A DNA stretch of 64,000 nt from Euwallacea fornicatus. Taxonomy: Eukaryota > Arthropoda > Insecta > Coleoptera > Curculionidae. Shown piece by piece: positions 1-13,211 of the stretch. The position numbers and the translations under genes were made by a program. The first letter of the stretch is position 1. Each line of letters starts with the position of its first letter. Under the pieces are notes generated by a model. It ran no database searches. It was not told the origin of the DNA and worked only from the letters and a program-made list of their open reading frames with translations. The stretch spans positions 5,642,001 to 5,706,000 of the forward strand of contig NC_089541.1 in NCBI RefSeq assembly GCF_040115645.1, written 5' to 3'.

Positions 1-3000
1 TCAAAAGATATCCAGCCTATTTGTCCTGTCGCCTGGATAATGTGGGATTCACCTACTGCGCCTACTCACTAAAAAATATCGGGATTCCGCTACGGGCGCC
101 GGCCCGGAACTGTCCCGTGAGATAAAACATCGGTGAAACTCTAGCATAGTACTAGAACACCACCAGGCGATATAGTACCTGCAGTGGATTCGCTGCACGG
201 TGGTGAGGAACTAGTACCATTCTAACATGACGTCCATTATGATACAAATGTCCATTGCAGCAGTACTTTTGCATATAAAACTGAAACACGAAAAAGTCAT
301 CGGTTCTCGTATTGGAAAGTGGTCTTCTGTTATCTACGTTTTAAGCTTAAAATTTCTCGTAGAAGCCGTAAGTGCCAAAAACGGGTAATGGGGCCCAAGC
401 GTGAGATTGGGGTACAAATATCTCTCTAGACTCTCTCTAAAGATGATAAGTCTGCAGCACCGGAGAATTACCCCTAGCATGCGGTAGACTATAAGACACA
501 CATAGCCGGACCAAATGCCAGGCCAGGCTTGTTCCTCAGCTCGAAAAAGCTCGAAAAGGAGAGGTTGGAATCCCAGTTTCCATTGTCACCAGAACACAAT
601 ACTTAAGATAACCCATCACATTGCCTAACAGGATCAAAAAGTTACATAACAATAGACTGATTATGCTCAAGGTGATCAGAGTACTCTAACTTCGTTTAGG
701 CAAGACGTGACAGGACCAATAACGAGGCCATCATGTATTCGTTCGTTCCACGCAAACCACGAAGCTGTCCATCACTGCGTTTTCATTCCAATGTTATCCT
801 CTTAGTGATGTTACCAAGGCTTTGATTTATTGAACTTTATTAACTTTTATCCTGCTAACAATCAAGTATAGAATCCTTTCAAATCAAACATCTGACTAAT
901 CCTCAAGCTCTACCTTATTATTTGTGTAAAAACAAGATTTCAGTTGAAGTTCACAGTACACAGATGATTTAGTTTCTTCTGCCATTTTTCGTATTTTAGA
1001 TTACTTGTGCATTTCCTTTAACTAGTCCATACAACATAATCGACTCTAGCCTTATAGGCGAAAATGACCTACTCATCATTAAGAGCAACTTAAGGCTAAT
1101 GAATTCTACCTGTTTCGAGTTTTTTTTGCGTTTACATGAGAGTAGGTTCAAAGAAAATGAAGGAAGTACTAAATTACAAAGTGGAAATGGAAACATAAGA
1201 TAGAGATGAAAATTGACCACAAATAGTTACAAGAGATAGTTGAAGAAATTACTGAAAAAAGTATATTTGAGGATATGAAAATTGATATTTGATCAATTAG
1301 AATGCTGAAGCAGATGCTTTAAAGCTCATTTTCTCACTGTTTCTGTATAATGTCATTCTCTATGTATCTGTGATACAGATAATTGAAGGGTTGCAAAGCA
1401 GGTCACTCACTTCAGAGCAATTACATTTATTTCTACGTAAACTTTAAATATCCAAACTTAAAATATTTCTCGTAAAAAGTAAATTATAAGTTTAGTAATA
1501 CACTTCGGTTTATAGGGATCATCGGCGTTTTATCTAGAAATTACTATAAAGATAAATCGATCCTCGTGAGCCGTTGGATACTTCCAAGGATCCTGGATTC
1601 ACTGAAGGGTCCTCATAGGAATGCTACAGAGATATGCATCTGCCGTCGCAGCTGAATCAATGAGGATAAAATATTGACTTAAGAAAATCTGGATTGAGAA
1701 ACAAATATTTACTCGAGCTGACTTACTTGAGGATTCGACATATATTACGTCGCGCTGGATTTAATGCAATAAACTTTCCAGGTGTTTGCTGCAAAGCCAG
1801 ATCCACGCATTTATTAAGATGCGATGGCAGCTGAAGCCAGGTCGATATTTTCTCTAAAGAAAGATAAATTTGTGGATCTTTTATTAGAAGAAATGGTAAT
1901 TCATTTGTTTCCGAATTTAACATGGAGTGAAGAACGTTTCTCTAATTGAGACCTGCTTTGCAAGAATGTTCCAAGTCGACTTTAGAATAAATAATCCCGC
2001 TTAAATTCTGTAATCATAAATCCCTGGAGGCGCTAAAAAGAAATGCAAATTATATCTTGTCTCGATTTATTACTGGGGGAACAAGTAATCCTTTATCAAC
2101 CCCAGTCGCGTTTGTTCCTGAGTTGCCTTTTGGGATTACATAATCTTAAACAGGAGGATCGATAAATTTAAAAATTAATATTTGCTCAAATTTTTAAGTT
2201 ACCTTCCTACAAGTTAAGTTTACCTTCTTACAACATAACAACTTACAACTTATGAACATCATACATTTGTGCACAATTAATAATCGAAATTAGTTCTCCC
2301 CATTAACAGCGCCCCTAAATTTTCCAATTCAAATACACCCCCAACTCGAAAACTTTCTACCCCCATCCATCTCGTTCTTTTTAAGTGTTTTTACAATTGG
2401 TTTGAAAAAACTTTTTTCTTGTGAAAAAGCCGATGGCTTATTGCCTGCAGCTTCATTAGCCTTAATTTAATTTGAATAAAATACCTCAGGAAAATGAGAA
2501 GCTAAATGAGGTGTAAATTTTTTGCGGAAAATATTGATGGTGTCTTTTTTTATTATTTCGTCATGCTTTGATAGGGCTTTGATAATAAATATCACGTCGC
2601 GCCTATGTAAACAGTAATTAGTACCATATTTGATTGATGCTTTTCGGAGTTTTACGATCGCATAAAACCCACAAACTCTATCTTGGATATGCCCAAATCT
2701 TCCCTTCGCTAAGAAATTGGAATGTAAATTCCAGGTAAGTACTTTATGCCACACAAGGCGATTTTCGCAGAAATTTATTCGGGGTCCCAAACGTATATAA
2801 AACTATTTGCCGCCATACAGAATAACTCCCGGTTATAAAATCAAATATATCCGGAATATCGTATCCAGACGGTTTTCCCAATTCCGGTTTCCCAAGGGGA
2901 AAGCTGCGGAAGGAAATGCATTTGCCGACCTTCCCCACTAAATCTTGAGCGATAATATATTTGCAGATGGAAATGGGGATAGAAGTCTGAGGCGTCTGTT

Positions 3001-4117
3001 GAGGTGTCAGGTGCTGGAGGGATCGTTGAGGTAACGATTGGAAGATGCCTGGAAGAGATTTTCCAAGGATTTTAGCGCCAAATTTTGCAGATTACTTTAA
3101 ATTACTAAAAAAAAAATTCGGTGCAATATCTAGATAAGCAACAAAATCTTTCTGAGTAATCATGTTGGTTCAGATTTCTTCAAAGTATCTTATGTTACTA
3201 AATATTTTGTCGTCAGTGCAATAGACTTGTCTTGAAAAAATACATGTATAATGTGCTATTCATTTTTCTCTATCTGCCATAAATATACAGATTTCCTATA
3301 TAAAAATCTAAATTAGGAAGAAAAATATCTCCAAAATCTTCCTCGAAGTAAATAAACTGCTATGATATATCAGATTTGCTATATCCCCTTGAATCTTTTA
3401 CGGTGACGTCAGCGGGAAATTAGAGATCTTTTTACGTTCTTGGCTCTACCCCAAATATGTTGGATCCGCAGGGCTAGCCTCTTGGATAAGTCCGTATATT
3501 TACTGGAAAACCTCGCGCCAAAGGCGGAGGTCCATGAAAGTATATCCAATTTATCATCTTTTTTCCTTACGCGGCTTTCATATATATCTTTTTTCATATA
3601 GATTCGTGAGACCCGTTTTTAGGGCCTCCGGATTTTACTTCAGTTAAAAATAAAGTGAAAGTTGTTTTCGAACTATGAATTTGCCATTATAAGTTGAAGT
3701 TTTGAAGGGTGTTAGCTCAAACAACAGCAAAAACGGTTGATGAGGTTTTAAAAAGTTACACGGAGAACCACGTACGTGGGGCAGTTGCAGCAAATACCCT
3801 TGTCGGCCAGACATACAAAAACGATCAAAAGCAGCTTGAGTGACCTTTCGAGTCGCCGCTCTCGGAGGAAACTCGGGATGAATTGTTACAGGAAACACCG
3901 TATCTAGATTTATGGCGACACCAACAGGAATCTACTCGGAATCTCCGTATTATGAGTCATCGTCCGTCGACTAGTGTATAACAAACCCGAACCAGAAGTT
4001 ACTGATTTAGCAAAAACTGGATGTGTTGAAATAGAGAGTTCTGTAATTTTTATTTGAAACACACATCTCATTTGCGACATTTCATTATTAGCCAATTTCG
4101 TCCATTTCATTGGCATT
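1..4117. other. Gene-free stretch, nothing recognised
   Basis: The first 800 bases are less AT-rich than the rest and look like an old decayed element, but no protein can be read through them. The remainder has only short open frames. One minus-strand frame at 1723-1923 ends in a donor-like CTCAA|GTAAGT and is fairly codon-rich, but has no recognisable domain. Minus frames at 3644-3898 and 3910-4116 end against the transposon at 4120 and are also unrecognised. Confidence 0.5.
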
Positions 4118-4119
4118 TA

Positions 4120-4838
4120 AACAGAGTGTTCTCAAAGTTGAGTTATTTGTTTTAACAGCTGGTAAAATCCTCATAGAGAAGTCGATTTACCAAAAATCTT
4201 TGATGTGAAAGTTGCCTAAAAATGAACTGACAAGGGAAAATTATTTAGACTTCCTTCGAACAATCTACTAGACTTGTTAGAAGATGTTCTCTTAGATGTG
4301 AGACAAAAATACGTGATTTCTACCTGATGGAGATCCATCACATTTCAGACGAAACGTTGACAAACATTTAAATAATGAATTTCCTAATAGATGCATGGGG
4401 CGGAACAAACCCATTTCTTGGCCTGTACGTTATCCGGATTTAACGCCCTGCCATTTTTTTCTCTGGGGCTATTTAAAGCACTTAGTTCATCATGAAGGGG
4501 AAATAAATAATGTGGAAAAACTACAACAGCGCATTAAAGATGCTTGTGATGATATTCATGGTAACTGGAATTTTATTTTTGTCGCAGTGATTCTTAGGTG
4601 CGCCGAGCAAGACTGCGTTAACTGAACCAATAGTGACAATTTTGAGTAATTTTTTTTGGAACAGGATGCTTGTTACCGGTGAGCATAACATAGTTTTTAA
4701 TTTACTGCAACTTAATCTAATATTTTTTAACTTTCTTATGCGGCAATTTTTACATAAACGATTTTTTGTAAATTGACTTTTCTTTCCGAGTTCTACCAGC
4801 TGTTAAAATAAATGACCCAAGTTTGAGAAAACTCTGTA
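4120..4838 (+). mobile_element. Deleted mariner-type element with 46-base TIRs
   Basis: The ends at about 4121-4167 and 4791-4837 are inverted copies of each other (starting ACAGAG, sharing TTTTAACAGCTGGTA), and TA dinucleotides flank both sides at 4118-4119 and 4839-4840. At 719 bases the element is about half the length of an autonomous mariner-type transposon. Only the C-terminal part of the transposase remains inside, so this is an internally deleted, non-autonomous copy. Confidence 0.85.
4323..4625 (+). pseudogene. Mariner-type transposase, C-terminal remnant
   Basis: The frame reads PDGDPSHFRRNV, then GRNKPISWPVRYPDLTPCHF and LWGYLKHLVHHE, ending at 4625. This matches the region from the second catalytic Asp (usually QDGAPPH) through the PDLTP-x-x-FFLWG block of the IS630/Tc1/mariner DDE transposases often labelled SETMAR-like in insects. 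The N-terminal helix-turn-helix and first catalytic Asp are missing, and the usual C-terminal VNGGHFE is lost after a decayed tail. It cannot encode an active enzyme. It lies between the inverted repeats of its own element. Confidence 0.85.
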
Positions 4839-4840
4839 TA

Positions 4841-7100
4841 AAAACGATAAATGTTTGGACATCAGAAATAGGTGTAATCTCGGAATATTAACGTCATCTC
4901 AAATGCGCTACTAAAACTATATTTACGATTTGAATATCGAATTTAAATTTGGAATAACAATTTAAAAATATTCAATTTCAAATCTAACAGGGCGATAAAG
5001 GTTAGGAGTTTTTAAATTGTCTATGTAGTTTACACAACATTTTGTTTTCTCTTGATTCCTATACTAACCCCCTTACACGCACTCATAAATCGTGTTCAGG
5101 GTCAGCAGTTAAGTGGCCTTTAATAATGTACGAGCTCAAATTAAAAAAGCAGTTTTCAGACACGTAAGTTCCTGTACAATCGCAAGGTCGTTCTTAATCA
5201 TGCAAACAGACGTTGTTTGCGTGATGGAGAAATGCGAATTTTTGATTTAATATTTAAGCCCCCTTTACAACGAACTATGTACTAATTCCTCTATTAATAG
5301 AAAATATCGGTCCTTTGAAACACTCTATTAAGATTCGATAAATCTTTCGGAAGGGTTCTCTTGTGAAACTTCGATAATGACAGGTTCTCAAATTATTAGG
5401 GACGTCGGTTCGTTTAAGCCAATTTATTCAAACGAGATAAATGGCTCTTCACTGCAGCCTCACTTTATTAGAAGGAAAATTAATGGCTTGCTTAAGAAAA
5501 ACCTTGTTTGACAAAAAATGTTATGAAAGCTTTTCTAGATTTTAATTAAGCGATGAAATGGCCTGATTGATAATTGCTGTGCGAGTAAAATCCAAAAAGC
5601 AATGGAGCTAAAAAACATCTCTCAATGAAGTCAGTTTAAGCCAAAGAATGTTGCAAAGTTTCTCGCATTTCTTAATCGAGTAAACGCCTCATGAAAAATC
5701 TTAAATCCAACTTCAGGGAGATTGCAGCTGTTTGTTAAAAATTAAACTGCAACCATTCCGGAAACGGGGCCCAGTTTTCTAAGTTTCCAAGTTGGTAATG
5801 GCAAAGTTAAACTTATAATCATATATACTTAAACTGTTATTAGGTTTATGAAGATTTCTTGTTCCAACGACTTCCAAACATAGTCAGAAATGTCGATATT
5901 TCATAGCGAAACAAAGTTTGATGCCAATGGAATTATCTTTTAATGTGCAAATAACAAACTCGAAACTTTTCCTTTTCGAAAACTGGAACCAACTCTCGCT
6001 GTATCAACTACTTTGCTGTAAATAAAATCAGGTCAACTTTCGGACTATTCCCAAATAGGATTAGATACAAAGAGTGGTAGTGCCTCAAAACAAACTTTAG
6101 TTTATTTCTGAGTTTTTCGCCTAATCCGGTTCAATTGTGTTTGGTGTTTGTATTTGTACCCAACGATGCAGGTGCTCTATTTTCTTTCAAAATGAGGTAA
6201 AAATTCCGAGTTTCGAGTACGATTTTATTCTACCTCTCTGGATTTAGACTTAAAAGTATGAAAAACTCGATCCCTCAAGTCAAAAACATTTTCCTGGGAA
6301 CTCCTCTGGCTTGATGCCAAACTTTGCCCTTCGAGTGGCTTTTCGCATTAAAGTTAGTCGGGCTTGGAGGGCTCTGGTTTCTGCAGAGTGGGCAGTAGTC
6401 GGAAGTTGCTTATTTTTATTGTTTGCTTTCGGTTTACCTTAGATTTCATTGTTAGTTTTGGAATTGATGAGAATTTTGGGTTTATGACCTATTTGATGCC
6501 GCAGTTTATGCTTTTATGATTTTTTAAGCAATTGTGGGGCTTCTGATGTCAAAGAAGAAAACCTTAAATAGTTTTTCTGCAGTATTTATTTATTTACGCT
6601 TAGTATTCCTCATAAGTTCCCCATCATTAATGAAGTGCACTCGTAGGCTTATTTCAACAAATGATGGGGTTTTAGAGACATTGCCATGTATCGCTGCAAA
6701 TCATGTGGACCTCACAGAGGTGAGTTTTGGATTCTCACAAAAATTTTCGGATTCCTATTCCTATTAACTTGATTAATATACCTATAAAAAACTGAAACTA
6801 AATTTTTCAGAAAAGTCAGAGGAAACACGGAAACCTGAAATTGACAGGAAAAAATACAAATCAGAAATTCTTAGTAAAAAAGTTGATGAGTGTTGAAGGT
6901 ACTGAAAACTAATCGATATGTTGTAGACAGGTTTGGTTCAATTTATGTAGATTTCAATTGATTAATATCCAATGTTTTTTCTGATTTAAGGCATAAAACC
7001 ATTCATTTTACATTAACGACACTTACCACTTTATTGTAAATACCTAGAACTTACCATCCATGTTCGTCTATCTCGGGAAAAAACAAATTAAAGAAACGTA
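4841..7100. other. Intergenic or intronic, no gene seen
   Basis: AT-rich sequence with frequent stops in all frames. The open frame at 6534-6767 on the plus strand (77 codons) has no recognisable domain and no good splice context, and is treated as chance. Confidence 0.5.
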
Positions 7101-7104
7101 AAGT

Positions 7105-9296
7105 CACAATTTTTTAGTTTTTATTGAAAAAGCAAATCTGTCAGTTCAGAAAAACAGCACTCATGTCATAATATTTATCGATAGTATTTAACAAAATTAT
7201 ATAAAAATTAACTCGTATTACTGAGAACACGTAATTATAGAACAAGGTAACTTATAATTATGTCGGTTAAGTAGCGCAAAACGTATTTTTTACATTAATT
7301 AATAAGTATATTTTTACTCAAACTTAACAATAGTGACTTATCGTTTAAACAAAATGCCTCGCAGCTATGCCATAGTAACAACTTCAAAATACAACGCATC
7401 CTAGAATAAATAAACAAATTTCCATGATTGAGTACATCAGCATCTGTCATCAGCAGATATCATTCAGTGCATAATTTTGTACATATAACACCGACTTACT
7501 AGTAAAAGACATTGAAGACACCTAGTTAAATTCATTCTGAAAATTTTTCTCTTAATTATAAGTTTCCAATAGAACTGGCGTTGTTTGGGGATTAAATTGC
7601 AGGCTTGACTCAGTTTACGCAAAATTAGTTTGTAAATTGTTGGGCTGACATTTATGAAAACATTTTATTGGTCGATAATTTTAAATTGTTATATAATTGG
7701 CCTTACGTAGGGGATTTTAACGAAACACGAACACTATATTTCGATGTCAAATAATTCTAGATAAAGACGATTATTGCTTTGAATTCTCATGTACAAATCT
7801 ACATTTTTGGTCACAAAAGTCTCTAGGTAATCTAACTTACGTTAACTATTCTATAGTGTTTATAAGTCATGATTGTATTTCGCTAAACTTGGTTTTGAGA
7901 GCTGAAAAATGACACTAAATTAAAAACATTGATTAGGCTTAGAGTACTTAATTAGCCATTTTTCCATGCTGAATATTGTTTAAATATGACATTAAACATT
8001 ATAATAACCAATTTATATTCCATGCCTTACACAGAGGGGTTGAAGGGACTCAAATTAGTACATAGCGAGATCTGAAAGGCTTCTGATGGAAATTTTTGAA
8101 GTTTTGAAACTCAATTTAGAAATAATTAATATTGGCTTCTTTGATTTATAGAATCCGAGATTTTGTTTTTCTTGTGTAGCAAACCATTATAATTGTAATT
8201 ATCTTCTTTTAACGTTAAATTGCCTATTATAGATCTATTATTTAATCTATTAGTCAATACCAGTCTTTTTCTTATGTAAGTAACAAGTTTATGAAAATGC
8301 TCAAACGAATTAGTGCAAAGGTTGGCATTACTTAATAAAAAAAGTCTTGATGAACTTCACTTATGACCTATTTTTGTCTGCAGCAATAATTGTCTCTTAT
8401 ACACAACTATGTTTACGACTAGATAGAAAATATAGAGACACTTAAGTAGACAATATAAATATCTGTACAACATCGTTAGTAGATTTTATTACGCAGGTTT
8501 GGCAAATATGTACAAATTGTGGTTTGCCGTTAGAAGTACAAAATAAATTTACACACTTAAAATCATATCATTAATTTGCTAATCACGATTATAACCTACA
8601 TTCATATCATTACAATTTAATTCTTATTTCTTCTTTGTCTAGCCCTTCATTTTTTACAGCTAATTGTTATGTATGGCTTCTGATAAAGGCAGTCTATGTC
8701 GTTTTAAGGGTTAAAACAGCCGTTTTCAGAAGATAGGGAAGATAAAGCAATAATCTTACAAAATAGAGCACCATTACTTGTTAACTTTGGCAAATGTTGA
8801 ACTAGCAGCAGATTGTCGAAGGTTTTGTTTAAAATTTGCTACAAATAGGTTTGGTTTGAGGTTGGCAAATGAAAATACTGAAATAAATTGTCAAAAAATC
8901 GTAAGACAAGTTACTTGACTAGGTGTAAGAAGTTTTGGCTTTCCCTAGATATTAAAATTACAAATGATGATATTTAGTTATGTGAATATCTAGCTATATT
9001 TTAGTTATATAGAAATTAACTATAATAGTAGTAAAGTTAGGAGGAGGGGGATTAAGATACAGTTTGTCGGTGTGTATGCCAAGAGTCGGAAGTTCGTCCC
9101 GTAGTCGAAGGGCGGCTGCTAAAAACCTGGACCTAAAACATTCCACACTGTAATGTTTCCAAAGTAAGCTGCCCTCCATTCCCTGGAGATACATAACACG
9201 TTATGCTAGGTGTGTTGTTGTTTGTCTGTGTGTTTACTCTGCTGTAATCTGTAAAGGTTTCCATTAGGTCCCTCATGCATAATTGACTCTTCTTTA
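7105..9296 (-). other. Possible long 3' UTR, otherwise AT-rich non-coding
   Basis: No long open frame on either strand. If the exon at 9297-9385 is real, this would be its 3' UTR: a minus-strand AATAAA lies near 7120-7125. Nothing else is recognised. Confidence 0.2.
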
Positions 9297-9385
9297 CTAG
9301 ACATAATGTCTGTGTCCAAGTCGAGCAAGATATCTTTGCGTTCTCTTCATCACACCAATCTTCATGCCCATAAGCTGATCCGCCC
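9297..9385 (-). CDS. Possible terminal coding exon of an unidentified gene
   Basis: A minus-strand acceptor-like ATAATCAG at 9386-9393 precedes a segment less AT-rich than its surroundings. With a two-base start phase it encodes about 28 residues beginning ADQLMGMKIGVMKRTQRY and stopping at 9299-9297. A second frame stays open to 9132 and reads AYGHEDWCDEENAKISCSTW; only one of the two can be coding. I do not recognise either. The segment is followed on the minus strand by about 2.2 kb without genes that ends near an AATAAA at about 7125, as a long 3' UTR would. The receptor gene ends 3.8 kb upstream on the same strand, so this could be an alternative 3' exon or another gene. Confidence 0.25.
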
Positions 9386-9393
9386 CTGATTAT

Positions 9394-10750
9394 TTATATG
9401 TATAAAGGCAGATAATTAATATGAAGATCCTGTTGAATCACATAGTGTCAGCCAGTTAAACATGCGTTGAGCTGCGTGTGCGCAAATTTTATTTCTAATA
9501 AAAATAAATATGCTCTTGGTGGGCATCTAAGCTATTTATAAGCCTCCAATGAGGTCTTTACCCCATCCATTCATAGATTACCCACCAATCAGCAATACAT
9601 TGAGGTAATTCTTGAAATGAAATATTTAATTATGAAACTCTTGAATAACGCAATTTATAGAATGTCATCTGATCAAACTTACTTAGTTTTGCTAGTAAAC
9701 AGCAGCTAGACTTTAGTGATGAAAGGTTATAGGATAGCATTGGTAGCTTGAGCCCAGTATTTTTGATAATGATAATGCGAGATGACAATGAATACCCATT
9801 ATTCGATAGTCATAGTGTTGAACTATAATTTCCCAAATATGCTACACAAAGTTAGGGTTAATGATTTCGGCTTCAGCAATCTTGTTTCTTCCTTTTTGAA
9901 ATTCATATTTTAATTCAAAATTATCATCAATTATCCTTAATTAAAGCATTGAAATCAAATTTTATTTACTTTAAATGATGTATCTGAATTAAAATACTAC
10001 CTACCCATAAAAATAATGAAGAAAAAATATATATATATGGGCGAAATTTAGTACAAAACTGGAGAGAATTTATTTATCTATATTTTAACATAGTCGTAAA
10101 TTACCAAGTACTCTTTTACAGGGGTTCTCTTTTAGAAAAATTTTTATTTAAAATTTAATATTGAGAACCTCAATAAAAAATAATTAACTACTCCACTTGA
10201 TTTGTGTTTTTAAGAGTATCACATAAAAAATAAAACATAATGAGTTTGCTATAGTTAATTAAATAACTATTCCGAACTAACCTGAAAGTATGATTGAAAT
10301 TTATCTGAAATAAATTCAAAATTTCCTCACATTTTTACTGAAAATTTGCAACAAATTTACTTAAAACTATCTTGTTATTTCGTTGACGCATAATGCAACT
10401 AACTACTATGAAACTTAATCGGAAATAACATTACTATTCAAACATAAGCGATATTAACACCTCTCCATATTTAGCCGACTTATTATTCTGTTGTTAAATT
10501 TATCATGAAGATTTTCTTTCCGTAAAAACCAAGAATATGACGAATAGCCGGACTCTATTCCAAGAAAACAAGATTACAGTTAAAGTTGACAGCGTATTAA
10601 TAATTTGGCTCTTAAAGCAAGCGCAAACATTAGTGGAACCCTATCACCATTCATTGTTGGTAACATGATTTTAAATCATTTTTAGTGTTGAGCGTCTAAT
10701 ATAAATTGTACTATTTTTGTAGCTGTACAGGTAATTTGCAAATAATGCAA
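9394..10750. other. Non-coding, AT-rich
   Basis: No gene recognised. Short AT microsatellite near 10028-10038. Confidence 0.5.
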
Positions 10751-11105
10751 AGGCAGCTCCACACCGAACGCGCTGTGCTGAGTCGAACTGCGCAAAGCTT
10801 TAAAATACCGAACTTTTACAGAAATTTTTTTTCTGTGCTTTGTTCCACTTGGTGCGCGCGCACAATATTCTAATTAAAATCAACTCAAAACCATACAGAC
10901 AGCGTACCTATTTGCAACCTCGTTCGAATCAAATGCTCATGAACAATTTTTTTTTTTTATGTACCGACACTTACCCGATCGCGCTTACTCTAATGACAAA
11001 ATCACGAAACTTAGCCCGCTTCAGCGCAGATTACCGTTAAAATTTGCGCTCCGCATTGCGCAGCGCAGATTTTAACAGCATGACGCAATCGGTCTAGAGC
11101 CGCCT
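10751..11105. mobile_element. Foldback/MITE-like element, about 355 bases
   Basis: The left end (AGGCAGCTCCACACCGAACG) and the reverse complement of the right end (AGGCGGCTCTAGACCGATTG) match, and the similarity continues imperfectly for about 50 bases including TGCTG and CTGCGC blocks. The segment is clearly more GC-rich than its flanks. No TA or eight-base target duplication is clear, so the superfamily is unknown. The plus-strand frame at 10840-11040 inside it is probably chance. Confidence 0.5.
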
Positions 11106-13211
11106 TCGTAATTACTTATAAAGAAAAATCATCAATTACACACAAGTGTACGTAATTAAGCTCCAAATAGTACATAACAATATTGTTGGAGCTGCTACAA
11201 CCCGAAAGGTCATTACAACTATAAGAACCATGTGATGGTATATCCGTTATGTGCTGCTTCAGAATTTCAGATGTTTCTGGAAATTGGCAAAATTACTAAG
11301 ATTTCAGTAAGTTTATGATTAAATAGCCAGAAAAGTTCTTATCATTTTAATGTGATTGAACCTAGAAACTTCATACCAAAGGACTGTACACTGCTCGAAC
11401 TCAAAGCATGTCACTTTGCTTGTTACTTGCCTGCAGTTTGGTTGTAAACTTTCGTCATGTTCGTAACAGGCTTCGTACTATTTCCATAATTTAATTATTC
11501 ACATGTCAAAGAAACAGAAAATAAACTAAGGATTTTTTCCAATCCTGTGCAACTAAACGTGAAGATGGGAATTTATCTTTAGTTAATTGTTTATTAATCG
11601 AGAAATTATAAAAAATTTGACGTTTTTCATAATTTCTATTTTTTTCTCCAAGACACTATACAGTGCAAAGAGGGCAGAAGGATATAAAGAATAAAGAATT
11701 CGAACTGATTATAAGCGATTTTGGTGTGTCTGCAGTGCAGAATTCGTGTGGGGAACCATTTCAGTTTCGTTTTACTGCATTCTGAGTTTCGGAAAAAGCA
11801 CAATGTTATACGGTTGTTGCATGATTGTACATTCTAATCAGGGATGCCCTATATAGAAATATTAAGAGTGAACCTAAATTGCCTGTATTCTAAAGTTGAT
11901 CATAAAAAAAATCAAAAGTGGGAAATTTCAAAACCATTTTTGGCTTAAAAATCGTTCTGAAAAATCGTGATTCATTTTCCATCATTAATTTATCAGGCAT
12001 CATGTAGCAACATAGGCTAATAATTTTTACTAATCATTAGAACGGAGCTTGTTTCCACACCAATACATGAAATATCAGTTAAGCCAATTCTAAACTTTTA
12101 TAATCGGCTATAGAAACTTGTATGCATGTTCAGAAAAGCTTTTTGTGTTATTTTCATGTTCTTTTTTAGAGTACCTACTGGAATGTTCTGGTTTATAAAT
12201 CGATTAATTGCCCGACGATTTGAATGTACATCTGGTTTCGGGAAAACCAAACTTAGCTGTAGGCATCAAATACCTTCGCTTCAGGCTACGTCTTTAGTGG
12301 GTTAAATAAACCCTTAAGGGCAAAATTATGAATGAGCTGGTAATACTGGATCCTATACCATGCGGCTTTAAATTCTCAACCCTCCGTTAACTTTGTAAGA
12401 ACTTCTTATTTTTTAGAAGTTCAAACACAGTTTTTTTTTATATTAATTACGTCGCTGGTAGCGCAAAAATATCGATTTAGAAAAATTGAAACATTGGCCA
12501 CGTTATACCTTAAATTAAAGGTCTTTGAAAAATACAGTCAATAGTGTAATGTGGTTCAAAAACTATGGATTAGTTTTTGAGAATATCAAGCTTAAGTTTG
12601 GCAAAAAAATGCATTACACGCTCAGTTCGCTAGTACGCAAACAATAAAAAAAGCTTGTTTGTTGATATGAAATTGGTTGAACAAATAGTTTTTGGTTATT
12701 TTTATTTATCCTTTAATAAATTATTTGTTAAAAGAAAATTCCCTTCTCCCCGGATAATTTAAAACCTCACGGCATGATAAAATTTGGGCATGATAAATTA
12801 ACCTGGTAATAAAAAAAACTAACTTGAACTAACCTGCATAATGATAATTGGGTTCTGACTCATACCATGTTTACCATTTGGTTTGAACTTTTTCTTATTT
12901 TAAGATGAACAAATCGAGATTAGGGAAAAACCCGAATCCGTCTAATAATATCTAACAGCATTGTTTCACTATTTAAAAAATTGGAAGAAAGCTAGACTAA
13001 AATTCAATTCATTTGTAATAGTGTATTGACCGTCTAATATAACCTACCTTCCAACTTCTTATTCACTTTCTAATTCTCTCATCGCCACTATTAGAACGCA
13101 TCAATATTCTCTCCCCAAACCAAAGCCTTAATCACAATTTTCCACCAAACCTTACACCCAAGTTTCCAATCAGAAACTTGTAGTCGTTAATCTGCTACTA
13201 GTAAGGTCCAC
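11106..13211. other. Downstream flank of the receptor, no gene seen
   Basis: AT-rich sequence with no long open frame. The part nearest 13211 should hold the receptor 3' UTR on the minus strand. Confidence 0.5.
12704..12710 (-). terminator. Candidate polyadenylation signal of the receptor
   Basis: An AATAAA motif on the minus strand lies about 500 bases past the receptor stop codon, in very AT-rich sequence. The motif is common by chance here, so this is only a candidate 3' end. Confidence 0.2.

Noticed and set aside
1..800. GC-richer left edge, suspected retroelement
   Set aside because: No reverse transcriptase, integrase, gag or repeat structure could be read.
1723..1923. Minus-strand 66-codon frame ending at a donor-like GTAAGT
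   Set aside because: The product is protein-like but unrecognised, no clear acceptor pairs with it, and a single donor match is common.
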